Assembly (NCBI RefSeq): GCF_013466425.1
Contig: NZ_CP059165.1
Span: forward strand, 3,224,001 to 3,288,000
Length of the DNA: 64,000 nucleotides
Reading direction: 5' to 3'
DNA from: Mycobacterium vicinigordonae
GTDB taxonomy: Bacteria; Actinomycetota; Actinomycetes; Mycobacteriales; Mycobacteriaceae
Position numbers and translations under genes: made by a program
Shown here: one piece after another, positions 18,391 through 27,277 of the stretch
How positions within the stretch are numbered: position 1 is the stretch's first letter
Layout of the letters: every line of letters starts with the position of its first letter
The notes under the pieces: model-generated
The model's input: only the letters and a program-made list of their open reading frames with translations
What the model was told of the DNA's origin: nothing
Database searches by the model: none

Positions 18391-19788
18391 ATGTTCTACG
18401 CAGCATTTCCGCCCGAAATCAATTCCGGCCGGATGTACAGCGGCCCGGGATCGGGGCCGATGCTGGCCGCCGCGGCAGCCTGGAGCGGCCTGGCCGCCGA
18501 GCTGCAGGCAGCCGCCGCGTCCTATTCGGCGACGATCGCCGGCCTCACCAGCGGCCCGTGGATTGGACCGTCGTCGCTCACCATGGTCGCCGCGGCCACA
18601 CCCTATATGACCTGGATGAGCGATACGGCGGCGCAGGCCGCGCAGGCCGCGGTCCAAGCTGGCGCCGCAGCATCGGCTTACGAGGCCGCCTTCGCCGGTC
18701 ACGTGCCCCCGGCCGAGATAGCGGTCAACCGAAGCTATTTGGCGGCACTGGCAGCCACGAATGTTTTCGGGCAGAACACCGCCGCGATCGCGGCCGCCGA
18801 AGCACAATACGGTGAGATGTGGGCCCAGGACGCCGTCGCAATGGACAGCTACGCGGCCGCGTCGGCAGCCGCGACCGACATCGCGCCGTTCACCAAACCG
18901 CCCGATCTGGTCAATCCCGCAGGACTGACCCGTCAAGCCCCGGCAACCGAACACGCCCTCGGTAACTCGGCCGGCACCGCGAGTCGGTCGACTCTGTCGG
19001 TGAGCAGCCCGTTGTCGGAATTGCTGGCAGTCGGTGCCAACCTCAGCACCGACTACACCGCCATCATCAACGGAGTGCTCAATGGCCTGTTCGGTCCCAG
19101 CGGAGCAACAACATTCACCACCCTGTATTCGGCGATCAAGGTTCCGCTGAGCTTTACCACGCAGTTCAACGATGTCGGACTGCTGGTCAACTTCCCAGCA
19201 TCGCAATTCCTCAAGTTCGGGCCGAAGTCGATTTCTGGCCTTGGCGACCTTCCCAAAGACGCGCTGGGCGGCGGTCTCACCCCGCACTGGGGCCGCGGAT
19301 GGCTGACGAGTGCGGTGACGCCAAGCCCCACAGTTAATTTCGGTCGAGGAACCCTCGTCGGATCGCTGACGGTGCCGCCCAGCTGGACAGCCAATACGCC
19401 GGCCATCCGCACGGTCGCCGCCGCCTTGTCGGCCGCCGGACCCGAGACCGTACCGGCGGCCGAACTCGGCCAGGGCGGTCTGTTGAGTTCGATGTCCCTG
19501 GCCGGTATGACCGGAAGCGCCTTGGGGGGCGGGGCTTCCTCCGCCGCGTGTGGCACCCGACGCCAAATGACGCCGGTCAAAGACCTCACAGAACTCAAAT
19601 CACCAGAAATGCTCAAACGTATGGTTGCCCAGATTTCTGAGCGTCCTGACAGTGTGCAGCACCACACGGTCGACCAGGAAGGTTTGGATGCCCTCCTCGA
19701 GCAGCTGGCCAAGAAGCCCGGTATTCACGCGGTGCATCTCACCAAGGACACGCCGCCGGTCGTACCCGCAGATGCGAAATTTGGTTAG
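18391..19788 (+). CDS. PPE-SVP protein with extra C-terminal alpha/beta module, second gene of cassette 1
   Basis: A 465-residue PPE protein. The N-terminus is [19 protein letters not shown] (PPE domain to about 180), with an SVP motif GSLTVPPSW near residue 327. Beyond the normal PPE end it has a charged module of 72 residues (394-465) containing RPDSVQHHTVD and KKPGIHAVHLTKD, shared with the PPE at 21804 and predicted to be two helix-strand units. The module is not alanine- or glycine-rich like other PPE tails, so it may be an exposed functional domain. A DUF732 gene follows at 68 bp. Confidence 0.87.
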   Translation: MFYAAFPPEINSGRMYSGPGSGPMLAAAAAWSGLAAELQAAAASYSATIAGLTSGPWIGPSSLTMVAAATPYMTWMSDTAAQAAQAAVQAGAAASAYEAAFAGHVPPAEIAVNRSYLAALAATNVFGQNTAAIAAAEAQYGEMWAQDAVAMDSYAAASAAATDIAPFTKPPDLVNPAGLTRQAPATEHALGNSAGTASRSTLSVSSPLSELLAVGANLSTDYTAIINGVLNGLFGPSGATTFTTLYSAIKVPLSFTTQFNDVGLLVNFPASQFLKFGPKSISGLGDLPKDALGGGLTPHWGRGWLTSAVTPSPTVNFGRGTLVGSLTVPPSWTANTPAIRTVAAALSAAGPETVPAAELGQGGLLSSMSLAGMTGSALGGGASSAACGTRRQMTPVKDLTELKSPEMLKRMVAQISERPDSVQHHTVDQEGLDALLEQLAKKPGIHAVHLTKDTPPVVPADAKFG

Positions 19789-19855
19789 CAGACACGGTAT
19801 TTCGAGAAATCTCAGCCGAATGATTTTACCCGCAAGATGATTCAGGGAGGCTTTC

Positions 19856-20179
19856 GTGCGAAGGCTACTGGTTTTGGTCACCGCTCTCGTCATGATCGGC
19901 TCTGCCACGCCGGCATACGCCGAGCCCGATGAGACGCCGACCAACGACGACGCCGGCTTCCTGTCCGCCCTGCGCAACGCGGACATCGGCTACTCCAACC
20001 CAGCTCAAGTGATCGGATCCGCCAAAGCGGTGTGCAGCTGCTTGGACAACGGCGAGTCGGGCTTCGAACTGCTCCATGACGTGAAGGCTCACAATCCGGG
20101 CTTCAGTTTGGACGCCGCGGCCGAGTTTGCGGTTATCTCTGCGAAATACTATTGCCCACACCAGCTGTCCAAAGCGTGA
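19856..20179 (+). CDS. Small secreted DUF732 protein, third gene of cassette 1
   Basis: A 107-residue protein with a signal peptide cleaved after AYA (about residue 22). The mature part has AVCSCLDNGESG (two cysteines) and YYCPH, with a middle section DVKAHNPGFSLDAAAEFAV that matches the DUF732 protein at 23223 (DVRNQNPALTLDGAALFTA). This places the two in one subfamily, distinct from those at 3868 and 6767. GTG 19856 is preceded by AGGGAGG. Role unknown; its coupling to module-bearing PPE genes suggests a shared extracellular process. Confidence 0.86.
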   Translation: MRRLLVLVTALVMIGSATPAYAEPDETPTNDDAGFLSALRNADIGYSNPAQVIGSAKAVCSCLDNGESGFELLHDVKAHNPGFSLDAAAEFAVISAKYYCPHQLSKA

Positions 20180-20536
20180 GGTCATTCGCGTTGCGGCGCA
20201 ACACTTCCTCTTCGAAGCACGTTGACGGCAGCCGCTGCGGTGGATGCCGGCATTCGCGGAGTTGCCATTCGGTTGCCCCAATATATTTTTTCAAGATGCA
20301 TCGCCGAAAAGCGATTGGGGATCATTCGAAATCTTCGCAGATACCCAACATGCTTGACCTACCCTGAAGCCGTCGTACCCGACGCGGATGGGACCGTCGC
20401 CGAAGCAATGCGTGGGATTCCGCGGTGCGCTATTGGGGTATTTGGTGAGTCTTATATGAGTCTGGCAAGTTTTGCCCCGCTCCCAGGAAAGCCGTGACTA
20501 CCATGGCGGGCACCGAAGGAGCGGAGGGGATTCTAG
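20180..20536. other. Intergenic region upstream of PPE cassette 2
   Basis: 357 bases with no supported gene. AT-rich patches at 20280-20350 and 20430-20460 may hold a promoter: GAGTCTTATATGAGTCT at 20444-20460 is a direct repeat around a -10-like TTATAT. Nothing else is recognised. Confidence 0.4.
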
Positions 20537-21787
20537 ATGGACTTCGGGGCGCTGCCGCCCGAGTTAAATTCCGGACGAATGTATACGGGAGCAGGCTCCG
20601 GTCCGATGCTGGCTGCGGGAGCGGCCTGGGACGCGTTGGCCTCGGAGTTGCATTCCACGGCGGCGTCCTATGGGGCCGTGATCGACGGCATGACCGTCGG
20701 CTCCTGGCATGGTCCGGCAGCGACGTCGATGACCACGGCCGCCATTCCGTATGTGGCCTGGATGACCGCGACCGCGACGCAAGCAGAGCAAACCGCCGCG
20801 CAAGCCAAGCTCGCGGCCGCGGCATACGAGACCGCCTTCGCCGCAACAGTGCCGCCGCCGGCGATCGAAGCCAATCGCGCCATGTTGATGACGCTCATCG
20901 CGACGAATCTGCTCGGGCAGAACACGGCAGCGATCGCCGCCACCGAAGCGCTATACGCGGAAATGTGGGCTCAGGACGCCGCAGCCATGTACGCCTACGC
21001 GGCTTCCTCGGCCGCCGCAACCGTACTGACTCCCTTTAGCTCGCCGCCCGAAACCACCAACCCCGGCGGCGTGGCAAGCCAGTCGGCTGCTGTCACCCAA
21101 GCCGTCGGCAGCGCCGCCGCCACTGACATTCAGTCGCAGCTGTCGCAGCTGATGACCGTCTTTCCGAACATGCTGCAGGGCTTGGCGACGACGGCCGCCG
21201 CTCCCGCGGCGGCGACGCCCGCCGGTAACGTCATCGAAGCCATCTACCCCTTCGCCGCAGCCATCCGGCCGTTTTTTGCCGCCATCACCGGTGCATACAG
21301 CCCGATCATCCCATTCGTTCTCGGTGGCGGTTGGTGGCTGTTCAGCCTGCAAATCCTCGGCCTGTCGCAGAACGCTCCCGGGGTCGCTGCAATGCTCAAC
21401 AGCGGCGGCAAGCCGATTGCCGGCCTGTCGCCCTTGCGGGGCGGCTACGTCGCATCACTGGGGGCGGGCGGGACCACAGCAGCCCTGGGGCAGTCCACCC
21501 TGGTCGGCTCTTTGTCGGTGCCGCCGAGCTGGGTGAGTTCCGCGCCGGTGCTGCGGACGATGGCCTCCGTGCTGCCGGGTGCCACTCCGGAGGCCCTGGC
21601 CGCGGTTCCCGCGGCGGCGGAGGGCGGCTTATTCGGCGAAATGGCCATGGCGAGCCTGGCTGGGCGTGCGCTGGCCGGCGCCACTGTGCGCACCGTCAGC
21701 AACGGCACATCGGGCGTCAGCGCTGGCGCGGCTGCCGGCGAAGACGTCGCCAGCACGGCCACCATCATCGTGATACCGGCGGACTGA
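20537..21787 (+). CDS. PPE-SVP protein, first gene of cassette 2
   Basis: A 416-residue PPE protein starting [20 protein letters not shown]. The PPE domain includes [26 protein letters not shown] sequence, very like its counterpart at 17063. The C-terminal domain has GSLSVPPSW and ends in the hydrophobic IIVIPAD, as in the 17063 gene (IFVLPP). It starts after GGAGCGGAGGGG. It is followed after 16 bp by the module-bearing PPE, so they form an operon. Expected ESX-5 substrate and outer-membrane or surface location; no PE partner nearby. Confidence 0.9.
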   Translation: MDFGALPPELNSGRMYTGAGSGPMLAAGAAWDALASELHSTAASYGAVIDGMTVGSWHGPAATSMTTAAIPYVAWMTATATQAEQTAAQAKLAAAAYETAFAATVPPPAIEANRAMLMTLIATNLLGQNTAAIAATEALYAEMWAQDAAAMYAYAASSAAATVLTPFSSPPETTNPGGVASQSAAVTQAVGSAAATDIQSQLSQLMTVFPNMLQGLATTAAAPAAATPAGNVIEAIYPFAAAIRPFFAAITGAYSPIIPFVLGGGWWLFSLQILGLSQNAPGVAAMLNSGGKPIAGLSPLRGGYVASLGAGGTTAALGQSTLVGSLSVPPSWVSSAPVLRTMASVLPGATPEALAAVPAAAEGGLFGEMAMASLAGRALAGATVRTVSNGTSGVSAGAAAGEDVASTATIIVIPAD

Positions 21788-21803
21788 ACGGAAGGCGTGC
21801 CTG

Positions 21804-23204
21804 ATGAGTTTCGCAGCGCGACCGCCGGAGATCACCTCCGGTCTGATGTACATGGGCCCAGGCGCAGGGCCGATGATCGCGGCGGCCACGGCCTGGGACG
21901 CGCTGGCCGCCGAACTTGGCGACACCGCCGCCTCCTACAGCGCAATCGTCGAAGGCCTGGCCAACGAAGGATGGACGGGTCCGTCATCGGCGGCGATGAC
22001 CGCGGCGGCGGCGCCCTACGTCAGCTGGATGTCAGCCACCGCGGCACAGGCCAAGACGGCGGGAGAACAAGCGAAGGCGGCGGTGAGCGCCTACGAGGCG
22101 GCGTTCGCCGCAGTGGTCCCGCCGGCAGAGATAGCGATCAATCGGAGCCAGTTGGCGCTACTGGTGGCGACGAACATCTTCGGGCAGAACACGGGTGCGA
22201 TCGCTGCCCTCGAGGCGCAGTACGGGGAAATGTGGGCCCAGGACACCGCGGCGATGTTCGGCTACGCCAATGCCTCGGCCGCCGCCGCCAAGCTGACGCC
22301 GTACTCCGAGCCGCCGCAGGTAACCAACGTGGCGGGACTCGCCAGCCAACAAGCAGCGGTGGGGCAGGCCAGCGGCCTGGCTGCCGGGACGGCTGCTGCG
22401 ACCGCCGCGCCGGCAGCGGCACCCGCATTTCCATTCGACGTCGTCCTGCAGGCTCTGCAGTCTCTCGGCCAGGCCAGCACCTCCTACATGCAAGCTATGA
22501 GTGAGGTGCTCAACGCCGTGACCGGCACGCCATTGGCCGGTCCTACCTGGGAGCTGACATTCGGGATCTTCGCCGACATCGGCCGATTCAGCACGGTGGC
22601 CAACGACGCCATGAGCGTGCCCAACCTTGGCATGACCGAGTTCAAGCTGTTCTGGAAGCCGCCACTCGAGGACATCCCGAAATCCGCGTTGGGAGCCGGA
22701 CTGGGAATGTCACCAACCGCCAACCTGAGCAACGCTGTATCGGCGGGTACCGGCGAGGCCAACGTGGTGGGGAAGCTGTCGGTACCGCCGAGCTGGGCAT
22801 CTGCCACGCCCGCGATCAGGACGGTCTCCAACGTGCTGCCGGCGACCAGCATGGCCGCGGCCCCCGCGGCTGCGGTCCCGGCCGAGGTGGTCAATCAGAT
22901 GGCCCTGGGGAGCCTGACCGGCGGCGCAGTGGGCACCGTAGGGGCGCAGGTTTACAGCGGAAGTGGTGCACGGGCCCGCGCCAACGGCGCGAAGGGCCCG
23001 GTGGAACCGGTCAAGCTAGACAACGTGATCGCCAAGCTGCAGCAGCAGCCGGAAACGGTACAGCACTGGAACGTCGACAAAGCGGGGCTGGACGGGCTGC
23101 TCGACAAGCTGTCGAAAAAGCCCGGCATCCATGCGGTACACGTGTCCAGCGGCGACCAGCCCAAGGTCACGTTGCCCGCCGCGCAGTTGCCCGAGGGGCG
23201 GTAG
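21804..23204 (+). CDS. PPE-SVP protein with extra C-terminal alpha/beta module, second gene of cassette 2
   Basis: A 466-residue PPE protein (SFAARPPEITSGLMYMGPG at the start), with an SVP motif GKLSVPPSW near residue 322. Residues 400-466 form the extra module, with VEPVKLDNVIAKLQQQP, QHWNVD and KKPGIHAVHVSSGD. It aligns along its length with the tail of the 18391 protein. Within the module, LDNVIAKLQQQP and LDGLLDKLSKKP look like an internal duplication. A DUF732 gene and mgtC follow on the same strand. PPE32/PPE33 of M. tuberculosis occupy the corresponding place before mgtC. Confidence 0.88.
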   Translation: MSFAARPPEITSGLMYMGPGAGPMIAAATAWDALAAELGDTAASYSAIVEGLANEGWTGPSSAAMTAAAAPYVSWMSATAAQAKTAGEQAKAAVSAYEAAFAAVVPPAEIAINRSQLALLVATNIFGQNTGAIAALEAQYGEMWAQDTAAMFGYANASAAAAKLTPYSEPPQVTNVAGLASQQAAVGQASGLAAGTAAATAAPAAAPAFPFDVVLQALQSLGQASTSYMQAMSEVLNAVTGTPLAGPTWELTFGIFADIGRFSTVANDAMSVPNLGMTEFKLFWKPPLEDIPKSALGAGLGMSPTANLSNAVSAGTGEANVVGKLSVPPSWASATPAIRTVSNVLPATSMAAAPAAAVPAEVVNQMALGSLTGGAVGTVGAQVYSGSGARARANGAKGPVEPVKLDNVIAKLQQQPETVQHWNVDKAGLDGLLDKLSKKPGIHAVHVSSGDQPKVTLPAAQLPEGR

Positions 23205-23222
23205 AGGGGGGGCGCTCGGGCA

Positions 23223-23558
23223 ATGACTCGCTTAGGACGTTTATCAGTTGCGCTCACCGCGCTCACGATGCTGAGTCTTACTCCGGCCGCGCACGGCGAT
23301 CCTGACGCCGACGATGCGGCGTTTCTCGCTGCCTTGAAGAATGCGGGCATCACCGTTCCCGATCCGGCCAGGGCAATTGTGTCCGCACAAGCCGTGTGCG
23401 GCCTGATGCGCAACGGTGAAACCGGTCTTCAGGTCCTCACCGACGTGCGGAACCAGAATCCCGCATTGACTTTGGACGGCGCCGCCCTGTTCACGGCCAT
23501 CGCGTCGAACACCTACTGTCCCGAGCATCTGGGGCAAACCGAGGGCGGCTACTTCTGA
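23223..23558 (+). CDS. Small secreted DUF732 protein, third gene of cassette 2 (Rv1810-like position)
   Basis: A 111-residue protein with a signal peptide ending at AHG (about residue 25). Mature cysteines are in AVCGLMRNGETG and NTYCPEH. It lies 18 bp after the PPE stop with GAGGGGGG in between, and 94 bp before mgtC, the place of Rv1810 in M. tuberculosis. It is a paralogue of the protein at 19856. Function unknown; probably periplasmic or surface-located. Confidence 0.87.
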   Translation: MTRLGRLSVALTALTMLSLTPAAHGDPDADDAAFLAALKNAGITVPDPARAIVSAQAVCGLMRNGETGLQVLTDVRNQNPALTLDGAALFTAIASNTYCPEHLGQTEGGYF

Positions 23559-23652
23559 CCGACAGGCCCTGGTTTGCCTGCGCTCTACCTGGTGTTAACT
23601 CGAATCTGATTACCTGCTGTTTGCCGTATCGCGATCGGGAGAGGGGGCCAGC

Positions 23653-24384
23653 ATGGTGCACACACTGACCAATGCCGAGTTCGCGCTCCGCCTGGCCGTC
23701 GGTGTGGGTTGCGGCGCGTTGATCGGCTTCGAACGTCAATGGCGGGCCCGGATGGCCGGGCTGCGAACCAATGCGTTGGTGGCTACCGGCGCGACATTGT
23801 TCGTGCTCTACGCGGTGGCCACCGAGGACACCAGCGCCACCCGGGTGGCCTCTTATGTAGTTTCCGGGATCGGGTTTCTCGGCGGTGGGGTGATTCTGCG
23901 TGAGGGAGCCAATGTCCGAGGCCTCAACACCGCCGCGACGCTGTGGTGCTCGGCGGCGGTGGGGGTGCTGGCCGCGTCCGGGCATCTGGTGTTCACCTTG
24001 ATCGCTACCGGCACCGTGGTCGCGATCCATCTACTGGGCCGGCCGCTGGGACGGCTCATCGACCATGACAATTCCGGCGACGACGACGAGGGGCTCGAGC
24101 CATATCAGGTCCAGGTGATCTGTCGCCCCAAGTCCGCGAAGTATGCACGGGCTCAGATCGTGCAGCACACCCGCAGCAACGACATCATCCTGCGCGGCAT
24201 TCACACCGGGGCCAGCGGCGAGGACAAGATCGCGCTCACCGCCCACGTGCTGGTGGACGGTCATTCACCGGCCAGGCTGGAACAGCTTGTCGCCGAATTG
24301 TCTTTGCAGCCAGGCATTTACGCCGTGCACTGGTATGCCGGGGAGACCAGCTCCGCGACTCTGGCTGCCCCGCAATCCGACTGA
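23653..24384 (+). CDS. mgtC: Magnesium-stress membrane protein MgtC
   Basis: A 243-residue MgtC orthologue (Rv1811). The N-terminal 140 residues are membrane helices with GCGALIGFERQWRARMAGLRT, GIGFLGGGVI and RGLNTAATLW, the conserved MgtC core. The C-terminal 90 residues form the cytosolic ACT-like domain, ending LSLQPGIYAVHWYAGE. MgtC supports growth at low magnesium and in macrophages, probably by controlling the F-type ATPase rather than by transport. Placement directly after the PPE-DUF732 cassette suggests a shared response to divalent cation or phosphate limitation. Confidence 0.94.
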   Translation: MVHTLTNAEFALRLAVGVGCGALIGFERQWRARMAGLRTNALVATGATLFVLYAVATEDTSATRVASYVVSGIGFLGGGVILREGANVRGLNTAATLWCSAAVGVLAASGHLVFTLIATGTVVAIHLLGRPLGRLIDHDNSGDDDEGLEPYQVQVICRPKSAKYARAQIVQHTRSNDIILRGIHTGASGEDKIALTAHVLVDGHSPARLEQLVAELSLQPGIYAVHWYAGETSSATLAAPQSD

Positions 24385-24410
24385 ACCCGGCTACAGCTGC
24401 GGCACCCGCC

Positions 24411-25349
24411 TCACCTGGACAGCACCTCGCCTATCTCTTTCATCGTCACTTTCGCCTTGTGACCGGGAAGGAGCATCCAGGTGTGCATACCGCCGTCGAG
24501 TTCGTGCCAACCGATCTCGTGTCCTTCTGCGATCGCGCGGTTGCGGAACGCCCGGGCATCGGGGTTGAGCACATCGTGGGTTCCGGTGAAGACCGTCAGT
24601 CGGGGGAGGCCGTCCAGCGCTCCCACGCTCGGGCTGAGCAGGGGATGGTCCAGCGGGTCGCCGCCGGCGTAGCGGATTCCGGCGGCGCGCAGGTCTTCGA
24701 GGTTGAGGAACGGATCCATTTTGGCCACGGTCAGCACCTCGGGGTCGGGCAACCCCAGGTGCATCCAGGGAGAGAGCAGCAGGGCGTCGGTGGGCTGCGG
24801 TAGAGCGGCGTCGCGCACCGCGTGACACAGTGCGAACGCCATCCCACCACCGGCCGAATCTCCCATGAAAGCAACCGAATTCGGATCCCAAGTGTCCAGA
24901 ACGCGGCGATAGACCTGCAACAGGAAGGGGAACACCTGACGGTAGGTGTGCTCGGGGGCGATCGGGTAGATCGGCACGGTGAGGCTACGGCGCAAAGTGA
25001 GGGACAACCTCGCGATGGCCGGCCAATGGAAATGGGGCAGCAGATCCAGTACGTAGGCGCCACCGTGCAGATAGACCGCGTGCCCACGCAACTCATCGCG
25101 CATGAGGTGCCGAGGGCTGACGTGGTAGACCGGGCGGCCGTTGAGGTCGGCGCGAGCGACCTCGACCCTTTTCAGGACCAGCTTCGAGGGCATGCCGTTG
25201 TAGGGCGGGCGCGGGTTTGCGGCCCACTGTTCCAGCTTCGCCGCCGGGAACAACCGGTTACGCACGCCGGAAGCACGCAGCAGTCGCTGGGTGACATGTG
25301 GCCTGCCGATCGGGCGGCTCACCCTCATCTTGAATTCGTTGATTGCCAT
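24411..25349 (-). CDS. Alpha/beta hydrolase of hormone-sensitive-lipase type
   Basis: A 312-residue esterase or lipase-like protein. It has the oxyanion motif LHGGAY, the nucleophile elbow GDSAGGG, an acidic residue in TGTHDVLNPD and a histidine in GGMHTWM, so a full catalytic triad is visible. Mycobacterial Lip proteins have this layout. No signal peptide is evident. ATG 25349 is preferred; a TTG lies one codon upstream. It is convergent with mgtC (26 bp between stops) and divergent from the erg3-like gene. Rv1812c and Rv1813c occupy this place in M. tuberculosis and are unrelated. Confidence 0.85.
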   Translation of the reverse strand: MAINEFKMRVSRPIGRPHVTQRLLRASGVRNRLFPAAKLEQWAANPRPPYNGMPSKLVLKRVEVARADLNGRPVYHVSPRHLMRDELRGHAVYLHGGAYVLDLLPHFHWPAIARLSLTLRRSLTVPIYPIAPEHTYRQVFPFLLQVYRRVLDTWDPNSVAFMGDSAGGGMAFALCHAVRDAALPQPTDALLLSPWMHLGLPDPEVLTVAKMDPFLNLEDLRAAGIRYAGGDPLDHPLLSPSVGALDGLPRLTVFTGTHDVLNPDARAFRNRAIAEGHEIGWHELDGGMHTWMLLPGHKAKVTMKEIGEVLSR

Positions 25350-25410
25350 CAAGGTCTACCGTGACACAACCCGGCGCGCGTGGATCCGGCAATCAGTAAT
25401 CTGTTTTGCT

Positions 25411-26367
25411 GTGGGTGTGCTGACCGGATTCGTTTCAGCGCTGCCGGCCCAACTGCGGGATCCGGTGCTATTCGCGATTCCGTTCTTCTTGCTGCTGTTG
25501 ACGCTGGAATGGACGGCTGCCCGCAAGTTGGCGAAATTGGACGCTGCATCTGGTGCTGGGGACCCCGCCGAATCCAGACCCGCCTGGGGCGCCCACCTCG
25601 CTCGCGATTCGATGACCAGCATCTCGATGGGGCTGGTTTCGATCGCCACCACCGCCGCATGGAAGGCCCTAGCCCTGTTCGGCTACGCCGCTCTTTTTGC
25701 CTACGTCGCGCCGTGGCAGCTGTCCGCGAGCAAGTGGTACGCCTGGCTCATCGCGTTCCTGGGGGTCGACCTGCTCTACTACGCCTACCACCGTTGCGCG
25801 CACCGCGTCCGGCTGGTCTGGGCCACTCACCAGGCTCACCATTCAAGCCAGTACTACAACCTGGCTACCGCGCTGCGGCAGAAGTGGAACAACAGCGGCG
25901 AGATCCTGATGTGGGCCCCATTGCCGCTGTTGGGATTGCCGCCGTGGATGGTGTTCTTCAGTTGGTCGCTGAACCTGATCTACCAGTTCTGGGTGCACAC
26001 CGAGCGGATCGCCAAGCTGCCCCGCTGGTTCGAGTTTGTCTTCAACACGCCGTCGCACCACCGGGTGCACCACGGAATGGACCGGCTGTACCTGGACAAG
26101 AATTACGGCGGCATCTTCATCATCTGGGACCGGATCTTCGGCAGCTTCCAAGAAGAATTGTTCCGACCGCACTACGGGCTGACCAAGCAGGTCGACACGT
26201 TCAACGTGTGGAAACTGCAGACTCACGAGTACGTCGCGATCGTCCGCGACTGGCGCTCGGCGAACCGGCTGCGGGACCGGCTGGGGTACGTCTTCGGTCC
26301 GCCCGGCTGGGCGCCCGGCGGTGCCGATCGAAGGGGCGGAGTCGCTCCGATCGCGAGCTCTCGGTAA
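25411..26367 (+). CDS. erg3: Membrane-bound sterol desaturase/fatty acid hydroxylase (Erg3-like)
   Basis: About 318 residues, orthologous to Rv1814. Di-iron histidine motifs are present: HRCAH, HQAHH and HHRVHH, the pattern of the fatty acid hydroxylase superfamily, between membrane helices. It resembles sterol C5-desaturases, but mycobacteria do not make sterols de novo, so the substrate is open. The start is uncertain: the frame is open back to 25291 (GTG), overlapping the hydrolase start, and M. tuberculosis Erg3 begins at the equivalent of about 25456. GTG 25411 is a compromise that keeps the first hydrophobic segment. Confidence 0.8.
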   Translation: MGVLTGFVSALPAQLRDPVLFAIPFFLLLLTLEWTAARKLAKLDAASGAGDPAESRPAWGAHLARDSMTSISMGLVSIATTAAWKALALFGYAALFAYVAPWQLSASKWYAWLIAFLGVDLLYYAYHRCAHRVRLVWATHQAHHSSQYYNLATALRQKWNNSGEILMWAPLPLLGLPPWMVFFSWSLNLIYQFWVHTERIAKLPRWFEFVFNTPSHHRVHHGMDRLYLDKNYGGIFIIWDRIFGSFQEELFRPHYGLTKQVDTFNVWKLQTHEYVAIVRDWRSANRLRDRLGYVFGPPGWAPGGADRRGGVAPIASSR

Positions 26368-26469
26368 CGCTGTTTGCGCTCTGCACGAAGACTTAGTGTC
26401 GGGGTGGTTACGACGTAACCTGAATGTGCAGGTCGGCGCGTTGTCGGCCATAACGGATCGGAGTCGATT

Positions 26470-27132
26470 TTGTATCGCCTGACCTTGCGCGCGTGCACAG
26501 CAGCGGCTGCTGTTTCGCTGGTGGCCGCTGGGCTGTCGACTGCCACCGCCGCAGCGGAGTCGACGTTGGTGTTCCCGGGCATGGAGATCCACCAGGAGAA
26601 CCACGTCTGCACTTTGGGTTTCGTCGACATTCCGCGGCGCGTGGCCTATAGCGCCGGGCACTGCCGAGGGGGAATGGTCTACGACAAGGACAACAACCCG
26701 ATCGGGCGCGTGGTGGCGTCCCGCGACAACACCCCCACCGGTTCCACGGTGGCCACCGATCAACCCATCGACGACTACGAGGCGATCGCGCTGGCCAACA
26801 ATGTCGCGATGAGCAACATCCTGCCGGGCGGCCGGGGCCTGGTTTCGAGCCCGGGCGTGGTCGCTGCACCAGGTCAGGCGGTCTGCCACTTCGGCGTGAC
26901 AACCGGAGAGACCTGCGGCACGGTCGAGAGCGTCAACAACGGGTGGTTCACCATGTCCCACGGCGTCCAGACCCAGCAGGGCGACTCGGGCGGGCCGGTG
27001 TACCTGTCGTCGGGCGGTGTCGGCCAAATCGTCGGGATCTTCAACAGCATGTGGGGAGACTTCCCGGCCGCGGTGTCCTGGCAGAGCGCCTCCGAGCAGG
27101 CCCGCCAAGATATGGGTGCGGGGGCAAGCTAG
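26470..27132 (+). CDS. Secreted chymotrypsin-like serine protease (Rv1815-like)
   Basis: A 220-residue exported protein. A TTG at 26470, preceded by GGAG, opens a signal peptide ending TATAAA. Trypsin-fold landmarks are the histidine in YSAGHC, an aspartate in [10 protein letters not shown] and the serine in QGDSGGPVY; cysteines near 47 and 65 and in AVCHFG and GETCG could form two disulfides. It is probably active outside the cytoplasm. It lies between the erg3-like gene and a TetR regulator as in M. tuberculosis. Substrate unknown. Confidence 0.88.
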   Translation: MYRLTLRACTAAAAVSLVAAGLSTATAAAESTLVFPGMEIHQENHVCTLGFVDIPRRVAYSAGHCRGGMVYDKDNNPIGRVVASRDNTPTGSTVATDQPIDDYEAIALANNVAMSNILPGGRGLVSSPGVVAAPGQAVCHFGVTTGETCGTVESVNNGWFTMSHGVQTQQGDSGGPVYLSSGGVGQIVGIFNSMWGDFPAAVSWQSASEQARQDMGAGAS

Positions 27133-27277
27133 CTCATTGGCCAGCGCGAACACCGGAATCCGCGGTGCCACGGCGCGTCGATAACACGACCTCCACTGCA
27201 TTTGCGAGAGCACCGCTCTCTGATCTATCCATCCGTTGCATGCGCTCCGCGAAAAAGCAAGAGCGGTGATCTCGGTT

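Noticed and set aside
17914..19566. A 550-codon reverse-strand open frame across two PPE genes
   Set aside because: It is antisense to well-supported PPE genes, arg/gly-rich and without family resemblance; long antisense frames are expected in GC-rich PPE DNA.
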